Made by a program: the position numbers and the translations under genes. Of a stretch of 64,000 nt of DNA, positions 39,791 to 47,228 are shown in pieces (position 1 is the first letter of the stretch; every line of letters starts with the position of its first letter). Source of the DNA: Lactobacillus paragasseri (GTDB lineage: Bacteria > Bacillota > Bacilli > Lactobacillales > Lactobacillaceae). The notes below the pieces were generated by a model that worked only from the letters and a program-made list of their open reading frames with translations, was not told where the DNA came from and did no database searches. The stretch spans positions 868,001 to 932,000 of the forward strand of contig NZ_AP018549.1 in NCBI RefSeq assembly GCF_003584685.1, written 5' to 3'.

Positions 39791-41017
39791 ATGAAAATCA
39801 TTGAAGTTGCAATGCTCGGATTAGGTACGGTTGGCTCTGGTGTAATTGATATTTTAAAACATAGTAAAGAAAAAATAAGACAAATTACTAATACAGAATT
39901 TAAGACATCTAAAATATTGGTAAGAAATATTGATAAATATCGTAGTTTATACCCAGATCTAAATCTAACTACAAATTTTGAGCAAATTAGTCAAGATCAG
40001 GATATTAAAGTAGTCATTGAAGTTATGGGCGGTCTTCACCCGGCTAAAGAGTATGTATCAGAACTTTTAAAGCAGGGGCGTACTGTAATTACAGCTAATA
40101 AAGATTTAGTCGCAAGTTTTGGACCTGAATTAATGGCAATTGCTAACGAACATCAAGGTCGCTTGTTCTATGAAGCAAGTGTTGCTGGTGGAATTCCAAT
40201 TTTGAGAATTTTAAATCAAAACTATGTTGGAGATCAGATTAAGCAGATTTCTGGTATTGTTAATGGCACCAGTAACTATATCTTGACCCAGATGGCAGAT
40301 AATAACTGGTCATACGAGCAAGCTTTGAGTGAAGCACAAAAGTTAGGTTTTGCAGAAGCTGATCCAACTAATGATGTTAGTGGTAAGGATGCGGCATATA
40401 AGTTAATTATTCTTGGTCGACTAGCCTTTGGCATTAATTTAAAGCTTGATCAAATTAAAATGATGGGTATTACAGAAATAGATAAAAAAGAACTAGCAGT
40501 AATTAAAAAGTTTGGCTATACACTGAAGCTTATTGCCAAACTTGAAACTCAAAATAGTACTTATTATCCAGTTGTAATGCCCATGCTAGTTTCTGAGAAT
40601 AGTATGCTGGGCCAGACCAAGAATGAATTTAATGGTATCGAAATAGAAAGCTATGCAATTGGAAAGTCATTTTATTATGGTCCAGGTGCTGGAAAACTTC
40701 CAACTGCTAATAGTGTTATCAATGATTTAGTAGCTGTAGCTAAAAAAGAAGCTCCTTTTAAAACTGATTGGAACTCTGTTTCAGTGAGTGTTAAGGATAT
40801 TTTTACTAGACAATATTGGTTTAAGGTTGATAGTTCTCAAAACAAAGTAGTAGCCAATTTAATGGATAAATATCAAATTGAAGATGCTGATTTTTTGAAT
40901 GATGAACAATATGACTACTATTTAACAGATAATGTTACAGTTGATCAAAAGGCAAAACTATTTAGCTCTTTGAAGGAAAAAAATATTAAAGTTTATAGTA
41001 TGTATGAAGTTTATTAA
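39791..41017 (+). CDS. hom: Homoserine dehydrogenase
   Basis: Reduces aspartate semialdehyde to homoserine. N-terminal NAD(P)-binding LGLGTVGSGV, the KDLVASFG segment near 104 and the catalytic region GGIPILRILNQ...GIVNGTSNYIL near 138-172 and LGFAEADPTNDVSGKDAAYK near 195-213 are diagnostic. The length of 408 aa is short of the usual 430 because the C-terminal ACT domain seems reduced or atypical, which suggests weaker or altered feedback (inference). Nine bases separate it from thrB. Confidence 0.94.
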   Translation: MKIIEVAMLGLGTVGSGVIDILKHSKEKIRQITNTEFKTSKILVRNIDKYRSLYPDLNLTTNFEQISQDQDIKVVIEVMGGLHPAKEYVSELLKQGRTVITANKDLVASFGPELMAIANEHQGRLFYEASVAGGIPILRILNQNYVGDQIKQISGIVNGTSNYILTQMADNNWSYEQALSEAQKLGFAEADPTNDVSGKDAAYKLIILGRLAFGINLKLDQIKMMGITEIDKKELAVIKKFGYTLKLIAKLETQNSTYYPVVMPMLVSENSMLGQTKNEFNGIEIESYAIGKSFYYGPGAGKLPTANSVINDLVAVAKKEAPFKTDWNSVSVSVKDIFTRQYWFKVDSSQNKVVANLMDKYQIEDADFLNDEQYDYYLTDNVTVDQKAKLFSSLKEKNIKVYSMYEVY

Positions 41018-41026
41018 GGATAGAAA

Positions 41027-41890
41027 ATGAAAATTTTTGTACCTGCAACGTCAGCAAATATGGGGCCTGGATTTGATTGTCTGGGAACTGCCGTTTCGAT
41101 GTTTTTAGAATTAGATGTACTGGAAGCAAGTGATAAATGGTTTGTTGAACACGATATGAATGAAATAAGTCATGATGAAAATAATTTAATTGTTAAAACC
41201 GCTTTAGAACTTGCTCCTAGATTAACGCCGCATCATCTATCAGTTAAGAGTCAAATTCCCTTAAGCCGTGGTTTAGGAAGTAGTTCAACTGCGATTGTAG
41301 CTGGAATTGAGCTAGCAAATCAACTAGCTAATTTTAATTTAAGCGAGCAAGATAAGTGTAGAATTGCTGCTAAGATTGAAGGACATCCAGATAATGTAAT
41401 GCCTGCTATCTTAGGCGGAATGGTAGTTGCAAGTAAGATAGAGGATCAATATTATTTTCAAGAGTTACCCTTGATTCCATTTGATTTTGTTGCTTATATT
41501 CCTAGCTATGAATTAGACACGAAAGCTTCAAGAAATGCTTTACCTGAAAAGCTAGCTTTTAAGAATGCGACACATGCAAGCAGCATTTTAGGGACTTTAA
41601 CGGCTAGCTTAGCTTTGCAAGATTATGAAACAGCTAAGAAAATGATTGAAGCAGATGAATTTCACGAACCATATCGACAAAAATTAGTTCCTGAATTAGT
41701 GAAAATCAGAGAAATTGCCCATCAGCATGAAGCTTTTGCTACTTATTTGAGTGGTGCTGGTTCTACAGTGATGACAATTATTGAACATAGTAGGACTGAA
41801 AAATTTATTACTAGTTTAAGAAAAGCTGGCTTAGATGATAGAATTGAGCAACTAAAGGCCAGTTCTCAAGGCGTATTTGTAGAAGAATAA
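41027..41890 (+). CDS. thrB: Homoserine kinase
   Basis: GHMP-family kinase that phosphorylates homoserine. N-terminal VPATSANMGPGFDCLGTA (residues 4-21), ATP-binding loop LSRGLGSSSTAIVAG near 83-97 and the C-terminal LSGAGSTVMTI are the three GHMP motifs. The length of 287 aa is standard. Cotranscribed with hom and followed by a terminator. Confidence 0.95.
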   Translation: MKIFVPATSANMGPGFDCLGTAVSMFLELDVLEASDKWFVEHDMNEISHDENNLIVKTALELAPRLTPHHLSVKSQIPLSRGLGSSSTAIVAGIELANQLANFNLSEQDKCRIAAKIEGHPDNVMPAILGGMVVASKIEDQYYFQELPLIPFDFVAYIPSYELDTKASRNALPEKLAFKNATHASSILGTLTASLALQDYETAKKMIEADEFHEPYRQKLVPELVKIREIAHQHEAFATYLSGAGSTVMTIIEHSRTEKFITSLRKAGLDDRIEQLKASSQGVFVEE

Positions 41891-41900
41891 GAATAATAAA

Positions 41901-41940
41901 AAACTAGAACTAACGCAATTGTGAAAGTTCTAGTTTTTTT
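41901..41940. terminator. Bidirectional terminator after thrB
   Basis: AAACTAGAAC (41901-41910) with GTTCTAGTTT (41927-41936), flanked by A and T runs. Confidence 0.9.
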
Positions 41941-41950
41941 ATTTGTTAGG

Positions 41951-42856
41951 CTAATTGTTATTAAATGTCATGTTATAAGTATAAGTTTCGATTGATTTTA
42001 TAAAACTATTAACTGCTTTTTTTCTGACAGTTTTAGAAGTTAAAATGGCAAGTTCCACCTTTGATTTCCAATTCAAAGGTATATAACATGAATTTTTTTC
42101 TAATTCTGGGTAAAGACAATATAAACCTAAAGCAATTCCTTGCTGCGATTTAATAAGTAAGTCTAAAGCAGAAATATCATTTGCGTAAGTTATGCTTATA
42201 TTTGAAACTGAATTTTTAATTTTATTTTGAAGGCTAATAAGATCTATTGCTGCCCAAGTATTATCCAGAAAAAGCATATTTTGATTTGTAAAATCGTTGA
42301 TATTTAAAATTTTTCTTTTAGAAAGAATATTATCGTTGGGTACAATGGCTTTAAAATATTCAGAGAATAAAATGGTTCTTTTTATATTACTTAAACCTTG
42401 TGCGTCTCTTCCGGTCGTAATAACAAGGTCTAAATTATTCGATATAAGATCTTGTTTAAAATCATTATGATTTAGGTCGGTTAAATTAAATTTTATATTA
42501 GGATTGTTTTTACGGAAATTATTTATCCAAATTGGAAGATATGTCTGGTTAAATGGAGTATATGAGTATCCTATTGTTATTTGACTTTCTGCATTTAAAT
42601 TCTTCTTTTTAACATTTTGTAAGGCAGAATAGTAATTATTAATTAATGGTTTAATATCATGATAGAAAGTTTTTCCATTTTCAGTTATTGCTACGTAGTG
42701 TTTATTAGTATTAAACAATTGAGTGCCGATTTCTGATTCGATTGATTTGATAGTATGAGTAACGGTTGGTTGAGTTACGTGCATGTTTATAGCGGTTTTT
42801 GAGAAACTTCTAGTTTCAACTAAGTTAATAAAGATTGTCAATTTTTTAATGTCCAT
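41951..42856 (-). CDS. LysR-type regulator, divergent from the FMN/FAD reductase gene
   Basis: N-terminal helix-turn-helix IFINLVETRSFSKTAINMHVTQPTVTHTIKSIESEIG (about residues 8-44) followed by a LysR effector domain (ITIGYSYTPF near 93). 301 aa. Divergent placement predicts control of the flavoprotein gene at 42971. In the gap lies a TTATTA-C-TAATAA palindrome (42875-42887) that could be its site. Its codon use is more AT-rich than its neighbours. Confidence 0.88.
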   Translation of the reverse strand: MDIKKLTIFINLVETRSFSKTAINMHVTQPTVTHTIKSIESEIGTQLFNTNKHYVAITENGKTFYHDIKPLINNYYSALQNVKKKNLNAESQITIGYSYTPFNQTYLPIWINNFRKNNPNIKFNLTDLNHNDFKQDLISNNLDLVITTGRDAQGLSNIKRTILFSEYFKAIVPNDNILSKRKILNINDFTNQNMLFLDNTWAAIDLISLQNKIKNSVSNISITYANDISALDLLIKSQQGIALGLYCLYPELEKNSCYIPLNWKSKVELAILTSKTVRKKAVNSFIKSIETYTYNMTFNNN

Positions 42857-42874
42857 ATTTGATATAACCTATTC

Positions 42875-42946
42875 TTATTACTAATAACAGATATTAATTT
42901 CACTTATAACTATATACTTTATATAATGAAAATGTAAACGATATCA
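42875..42946 (+). promoter_or_regulatory. Promoter region of the FMN/FAD reductase with LysR-like palindrome and cre box
   Basis: TTATTA-C-TAATAA at 42875-42887, -10 TATAAT at 42922-42927, and TGTAAACGATATCA at 42933-42946, a perfect match to the CcpA cre consensus TGWAANCGNTNWCA. The cre box lies at the likely transcription start, a position that normally represses in glucose. Confidence 0.7.
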
Positions 42947-42970
42947 ATTGTTTTATAAGAAGGTAATAAA

Positions 42971-44767
42971 ATGGTTCAATTTAGTGCAAGAGAAAAAGGA
43001 TTTCATAATGAAATAGAAGCAGTTATTGATGTAGATAAAGATAATGAAAAACTAAAAAAAGTATGGGCAAAAGATATTGCTGAGAACACTATTGGAGCAG
43101 TTGGAATTAGAAAATGGCTTAAGGAAGCAAACCAAAAGGGCTCAGTAGAAGTTGATGCAATATCAGGAGCTTCAATTTCCACTGGAGCTTTTAGAAAGGC
43201 TGCTATTAAAGCAGCAAATGAAGCTGGATTGATAAAATTAAATACAGATGCAATAACAGGGGCATCTCAAAATGGCTCGCATTCGGAATTTAATGGAATT
43301 CCCAAACCAGCAAATTTTCCTCTTATTAATAAATTAACTACTGAAAAAGAAATAGTTAAATATGATGATACATATGATATTGTCGTTGTTGGAGCAGGTG
43401 GTGCAGGATTATCAGCAGCTGCTACAGCAGCAGAAAATAATGCTTCAGTAATGGTTATTGAGAAGCAGGGTATAGCTGGAGGAACAACAAATTATTCTGG
43501 TGGTGTTATTCAAGCTGCTGGTGATAAATGGCAGAAAAAATATACTAAATATCAAAATGATACACCAGAAAATCATGAAAAAGAATATATGAAGGCCGGT
43601 GAAGGACGAGTTTATCAAGAATTAGTTCATGATTTCACCCAAAATTCATCTAAAAATATTGAATGGCTCAGCAAGATGGGGATTAAGTGGACTAGTGTGT
43701 ATGGACATACTGAAATTCCTTATGCTAAAAAGAATTTTGCCGATCGAATTCATGTGTACGAAGGCGGTGGAGCTGGAGGTAATGGAATTATTTTAACTCA
43801 AGCTTTACTGAATTATTCAAAAAAACAAGGCGCACGCTTTACATATAATACTGCAGTAGTAGGGCTTATTGTTTCTAATGATAGACATAAAGTATTGGGA
43901 GTTGTTACGGAAGATCATTCGCGTAAACTGAAATATTTAAAGGCAAGACGAGGAGTGATCCTTGCCACAGCTTCTATTGATCAGAATCTTGAACTAGCTA
44001 AAGATTTAAGTCCCCAACATTATGAAGATGTGAAAGCACATCATTGCTGGTCTGTCCAGACAGATAGAGGTGATGGAATTATTATGGGAATGTCTTTAGG
44101 TGCTGCTGTTACTGGTTTTGGCGGAACAATTGATTTTGATGCTAGAACTGGAAATGGGACAGATGACCGATTACCAACTATTCCGTCAATTTTTGTAAAT
44201 GGTAAAGGTTTAAGATTTGTTAATGAAGACTCAACATATGCATATGGATTTAGAGCAATTTTCAATCAAGAAAAGCAACTTAATAAGCCTACTTATCAAA
44301 TTTTTGGACAAACATCAATTTCTGAAAAAGCTTCTCCATGGAGTGCTGAATCATTAGATAAAGATGTAAAAAATGGTTTAGTAATTAAAGCATCTTCTCT
44401 TAAGGAATTAGCATCTTTAATTGATATACCAGTAATTAATTTAGTAAATAGTGTAAATACATGGAATAAAAATGCAGCAAAAGGTATTGATCCAGAATAT
44501 GACAGAACGATGGGAGTAAAGCCATTTTCAGGTCCGTATTATGCATATAAGAATACTCCTGGAAATCTTGGAGCAATAGGTGGTTTAAAGATTAACAAGA
44601 AATGTAATGTTCTTGATATTTATCAGCAACCAATTACTGGTTTGTATGCAGCAGGATTAAATGCAGGTGGCTGGATTGGATCGTATTATCCTGGCTCTGG
44701 TACAGCTGTTGGTGGTGTTATTCACCAAGGCAGACGTGCTGCAAAATCAATTCTGGGATTAGAATAA
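42971..44767 (+). CDS. FMN-binding and FAD-binding flavoprotein reductase (fumarate reductase / urocanate reductase type)
   Basis: Domain 1 (residues about 1-90) is an FMN_bind domain with the ApbE flavinylation motif DAISGAS (62-68); a second such motif, DAITGAS, occurs at 93-99. Domain 2 begins with the FAD motif VVVGAGGAGLSAA (138-150) and ends GLYAAGLNAGGWIGSYYPGSG...GRRAAKS, typical of FAD_binding_2 flavocytochrome-c-like enzymes. No signal peptide, so it is cytoplasmic and probably NADH-linked. The substrate may be fumarate, urocanate or an enoate such as a cinnamate (unresolved). Repression by CcpA and control by the divergent LysR protein are likely. Confidence 0.85.
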   Translation: MVQFSAREKGFHNEIEAVIDVDKDNEKLKKVWAKDIAENTIGAVGIRKWLKEANQKGSVEVDAISGASISTGAFRKAAIKAANEAGLIKLNTDAITGASQNGSHSEFNGIPKPANFPLINKLTTEKEIVKYDDTYDIVVVGAGGAGLSAAATAAENNASVMVIEKQGIAGGTTNYSGGVIQAAGDKWQKKYTKYQNDTPENHEKEYMKAGEGRVYQELVHDFTQNSSKNIEWLSKMGIKWTSVYGHTEIPYAKKNFADRIHVYEGGGAGGNGIILTQALLNYSKKQGARFTYNTAVVGLIVSNDRHKVLGVVTEDHSRKLKYLKARRGVILATASIDQNLELAKDLSPQHYEDVKAHHCWSVQTDRGDGIIMGMSLGAAVTGFGGTIDFDARTGNGTDDRLPTIPSIFVNGKGLRFVNEDSTYAYGFRAIFNQEKQLNKPTYQIFGQTSISEKASPWSAESLDKDVKNGLVIKASSLKELASLIDIPVINLVNSVNTWNKNAAKGIDPEYDRTMGVKPFSGPYYAYKNTPGNLGAIGGLKINKKCNVLDIYQQPITGLYAAGLNAGGWIGSYYPGSGTAVGGVIHQGRRAAKSILGLE

Positions 44768-44784
44768 AGACTAAAGATAAACTA

Positions 44785-44817
44785 AACGGATATGGTTTTA
44801 GATCATACCCGTTTTTG
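44785..44817 (+). terminator. Terminator after the flavoprotein gene
   Basis: ACGG-A-TATG (44786-44794) with CATA-C-CCGT (44804-44812) then TTTTT. Confidence 0.7.
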
Positions 44818-44852
44818 TATGCGTAGATATAAATTTAGACTATAATTATATA

Positions 44853-44866
44853 TGTAAGCGCTAATA
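44853..44866 (+). promoter_or_regulatory. cre-like box upstream of the nitroreductase gene
   Basis: TGTAAGCGCTAATA, one mismatch to the cre consensus, just after a TATAAT at 44841-44846 and before AGGAGG. Confidence 0.5.
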
Positions 44867-44883
44867 TATAGGAGGTAAATTCG

Positions 44884-45528
44884 ATGACACAATTTGAAAA
44901 CAATAATTTTGGGGACGTATTACTTAATCGTCATTCAGTTCGTCACTTTGATAAGGATGTAAAAATTCCTCGTGAAGAGCTTAGAGAAATGATCAAAGAA
45001 ACAATTACTGCACCATCTGCATGTAATTTGCAAGCTTGGCAGTTCATCGTAGTTGATACTGATGAGGGTAAAAAGAAATTGCATGAATTCTACATGCCAT
45101 TCAATAATCCGCAAATTGATACTTCAAGTGCAATTATTCAAATCTTTGGCAATACTTTAGCATTTAAGAAGTATCGTGCCTTATGGGATCATATGTATGA
45201 AGAAAAGAGAATTTCTAAGGAAGAATTAGATAAGGTTTACAATACTTTCTTACCATTGTACGAACATGCGGATAAGACAATGCTTACAGCTGATGCAATG
45301 GTTGATTCTTCGCTCGCTGCCATGCAATTGATGCTAGTTGCTCGTGCACACGGTTATGAAACAAATGCAATGGCTGGTTATGATGCTAAAAAAGCTGCCA
45401 GTGTAATGGGACTTGATCCAGAACAATATGTTCCAGTGATGGGTATTGCGATTGGTAAGCCAGACGCAAGTGCAGAAGAGTTGAAGTCAGTTAGATATCC
45501 TGTTGATGATGTTTTGAAATTTGAATAG
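44884..45528 (+). CDS. Nitroreductase-family protein
   Basis: FMN-dependent NAD(P)H oxidoreductase fold. N-terminal LLNRHSVRHFDKDVKIPREEL and TITAPSACNLQAWQFIVVD (about residues 10-55) are the typical FMN-phosphate-binding part; the later LMLVARAHGYETNAMAGYD and PVMGIAIGKP segments complete the fold. 214 aa. Physiological substrate unknown (nitro compounds, quinones or flavins). Strong ribosome binding site AGGAGG. Confidence 0.9.
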   Translation: MTQFENNNFGDVLLNRHSVRHFDKDVKIPREELREMIKETITAPSACNLQAWQFIVVDTDEGKKKLHEFYMPFNNPQIDTSSAIIQIFGNTLAFKKYRALWDHMYEEKRISKEELDKVYNTFLPLYEHADKTMLTADAMVDSSLAAMQLMLVARAHGYETNAMAGYDAKKAASVMGLDPEQYVPVMGIAIGKPDASAEELKSVRYPVDDVLKFE

Positions 45529-45536
45529 ACGAGAGA

Positions 45537-45565
45537 AGCGGTATTGAAAAATATCGCTTTTTATT
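45537..45565 (+). terminator. Terminator after the nitroreductase gene
   Basis: AAGCGGTATT-gaaaa-ATATCGCTTTTT hairpin; one G-T pair. Confidence 0.75.
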
Positions 45566-45691
45566 TTGCTAAGTTTTTAAGAGAGGTTGACTGCAGCAAG
45601 GCTCTTAAGTTTAAGTAAATTTTATCAGTAAGCATTTGTCAGTTTCTTAATTCCGTTTTATAATCATAGAAAAAGAAAAGGATGATTAACG

Positions 45692-45892
45692 ATGGGACTA
45701 ACTTTTAACAATCCTAACAACTTACAACAAATGCTTGATAAATTTGCGACTGTTCCAGATCCCAAAAAGACGCCGAAAAGACCAGGTGAAGGTCTTGATA
45801 AGCCTAAAAAGAATGGTGGTCAAACTCCAAATGTCATTAATGAGGAGAAGGAACCTGAAGTAAAGAGTAAAAAGAAGAAAGATAAGAAGTAA
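45692..45892 (+). CDS. Small lysine-rich protein, 66 aa (SPJ_0845-like?)
   Basis: MGLTFNNPNNLQQMLDKFAT at the N terminus, then a proline- and lysine-rich disordered region ending in KKKKDKK. No membrane segment. The opening recalls short proteins of the SPJ_0845 family in streptococci and lactobacilli, but this is from memory of the pattern only. Own ribosome binding site (AAAAGGATG) and own terminator show that it is a separate gene. Confidence 0.65.
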   Translation: MGLTFNNPNNLQQMLDKFATVPDPKKTPKRPGEGLDKPKKNGGQTPNVINEEKEPEVKSKKKKDKK

Positions 45893-45900
45893 AGTTAAAT

Positions 45901-45933
45901 CCACTAAAGCAGGTTGTTTTAGTGGACTTTTTT
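45901..45933 (+). terminator. Terminator after the small lysine-rich protein gene
   Basis: TCCACTAAA and TTTAGTGGA arms around GCAGGTTGT, then CTTTTTT. Confidence 0.85.
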
Positions 45934-45945
45934 AATCTTTTTATA

Positions 45946-45960
45946 TGTAACCGCTTTACA
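45946..45960 (+). promoter_or_regulatory. cre-like box upstream of the PTS operon
   Basis: TGTAACCGCTTTACA, an imperfect cre match (15 rather than 14 bases), placed 70 bases before the RAT. Catabolite control of a PTS operon is expected. Confidence 0.45.
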
Positions 45961-46015
45961 AGAAGCAATAATTATTCTAATATAAAAATGTAAATTGTAT
46001 ATCAAATCGCAACGT

Positions 46016-46105
46016 GGATTGTAACTCTTTGAGGCATTACCACAAACGATTTATAGGAGTAAATCTACTTCTATTGTTGTTTGTGATGCTTCAAGGAGTT
46101 TTTTT
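46016..46105 (+). promoter_or_regulatory. RAT antiterminator site overlapping an intrinsic terminator (BglG/LicT-type leader)
   Basis: 46016-46041 (GGATTGTAACT...AGGCATTACC) matches the ribonucleic antiterminator consensus GGATTGTTACT...AGGCA-AACC. Its 3' half, 46023-46037, forms the first arm of a terminator whose second arm is ATGCTTCAAGGAGTT at 46086-46100, extended by CACAAAC/GTTTGTG, followed by seven T. This is the classic arrangement in which a BglG-family protein binds the RAT and prevents termination. Confidence 0.85.
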
Positions 46106-46133
46106 GTGGCTGAGCAAACTAGAAAGGTTAAAA

Positions 46134-46613
46134 ATGTTTAGTTTGTTTAAGAAAAAGGAGAAGACAAATATTGTTGCTCCAATTTCTGGTGAGTTAATTG
46201 AATTAGAGAAGGTAAAAGATCCTGTTTTTGCTAAAAAAATGATGGGTGATGGTTTCGCGATTGTACCAAGTGTGCAAAATTCAACTTTTGATGTTTATGC
46301 ACCAACTGATGCAGAAATTGTGTCACTGCCTTCTACTAAACATGCAGTTGGACTGAGGAATAGAGAAGGACAAGAAATTTTAATTCATATTGGGATTGAT
46401 ACTGTTGATTTAAAAGGAAATGGTTTTACTTCATATGTAAGTCAAGACGATTATGTTCATCAAGGAGAAAAGTTGATTTCAGTTGATGATAATGTGCTTA
46501 AGCAGAATAAACTTGATGACACCGTGATGGTAATCCTGGTTAAGGGTTATAAGAAGAACTTGCTTACGGCTTATGGCACCCAAGTAGATCAAGAGACTAA
46601 CTTAATAGAGTAG
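46134..46613 (+). CDS. PTS glucose/beta-glucoside-type EIIA component
   Basis: Receives phosphate from HPr and passes it to EIIB. The phosphorylated histidine is His85 in EILIHIGIDTV; His70 (PSTKHAVGL) is the second active-site histidine. The end KQNKLDDTVMVILV is typical. Start at ATG 46134, preceded by GAAAGG; a longer frame from 46014 runs through the RAT/terminator and is not translated. 159 aa, a normal stand-alone EIIA-Glc length. First gene of a four-gene operon. Confidence 0.93.
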   Translation: MFSLFKKKEKTNIVAPISGELIELEKVKDPVFAKKMMGDGFAIVPSVQNSTFDVYAPTDAEIVSLPSTKHAVGLRNREGQEILIHIGIDTVDLKGNGFTSYVSQDDYVHQGEKLISVDDNVLKQNKLDDTVMVILVKGYKKNLLTAYGTQVDQETNLIE

Positions 46614-46625
46614 AGAGGGATAAAA

Positions 46626-47228
46626 ATGAGGGTTGAAAAGAAAATCAATAATAACGTGGCTGTTTGTACAGCTGGCAACGGTCAAGAATTGATTGAACGA
46701 ATAAAGAAAAATGAGATTTTCGATTTTTCTTTGAGCTATGATATTCAACATCTATATCCCAAAGAGTACGATGTCGGTTTAAAGGCGTTGCAGTATGTTA
46801 AAGAAGATTTAAAGATTATTTTCCCCAAAGCAGAGGCTACTGCAATTGCAATGCATTTTATCAATGCTAGGGAAGTCTCATCTCAAAATATAAGTAAGAG
46901 TAATACTGATAATACTTTAAATTTAATTATTGGAACAATAGAAGATCAATTTAATATAAAAATTGATAAGAAGTCATTTGCATTTAATAGATTTAAAATC
47001 CATTTACAGTATTTTTTAAAGCGAATTGAATCAAACAAACAAATTCATGACGAGATTTCCGTTCAATTAATACAAGACATGATGGAAAATAATTATCAAA
47101 TTTTTAAATGCGGTAAAGAAATTGTAGCTCAGTTAAATGAAAAATATCGTACAGAAATTACGGATGATGAAATGTTTTATTTAATGATTTATATTCAGAG
47201 AATAATGCGAGGAGTTAAAAATGAGTAA
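46626..47228 (+). CDS. BglG/LicT-family antiterminator lacking most of its RNA-binding domain
   Basis: The N terminus MRVEKKINNNVAVCTAGNGQ matches the first 20 residues of the CAT RNA-binding domain, but the rest of CAT and the first half of PRD1 (about 85 residues compared with LicT) are absent; the sequence passes directly into the second half of PRD1 (IQHLYPKEYDVGLKAL...AIAMHFINA, His77) and PRD2 (RFKIHLQYF, His126). The last regulatory histidine position of LicT is a tyrosine here (LMIYIQR, Tyr189). At 200 aa it is well short of the usual 275-285. The frame is intact. It may be inactive or act in another way. Overlaps the EIIBC gene by eight bases. Confidence 0.75.
   Translation: MRVEKKINNNVAVCTAGNGQELIERIKKNEIFDFSLSYDIQHLYPKEYDVGLKALQYVKEDLKIIFPKAEATAIAMHFINAREVSSQNISKSNTDNTLNLIIGTIEDQFNIKIDKKSFAFNRFKIHLQYFLKRIESNKQIHDEISVQLIQDMMENNYQIFKCGKEIVAQLNEKYRTEITDDEMFYLMIYIQRIMRGVKNE

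Noticed and set aside
46014-46133. N-terminal 40-residue extension of EIIA
   Set aside because: It is translated from the RAT and terminator stem and has no ribosome binding site; the ATG at 46134 fits the family.
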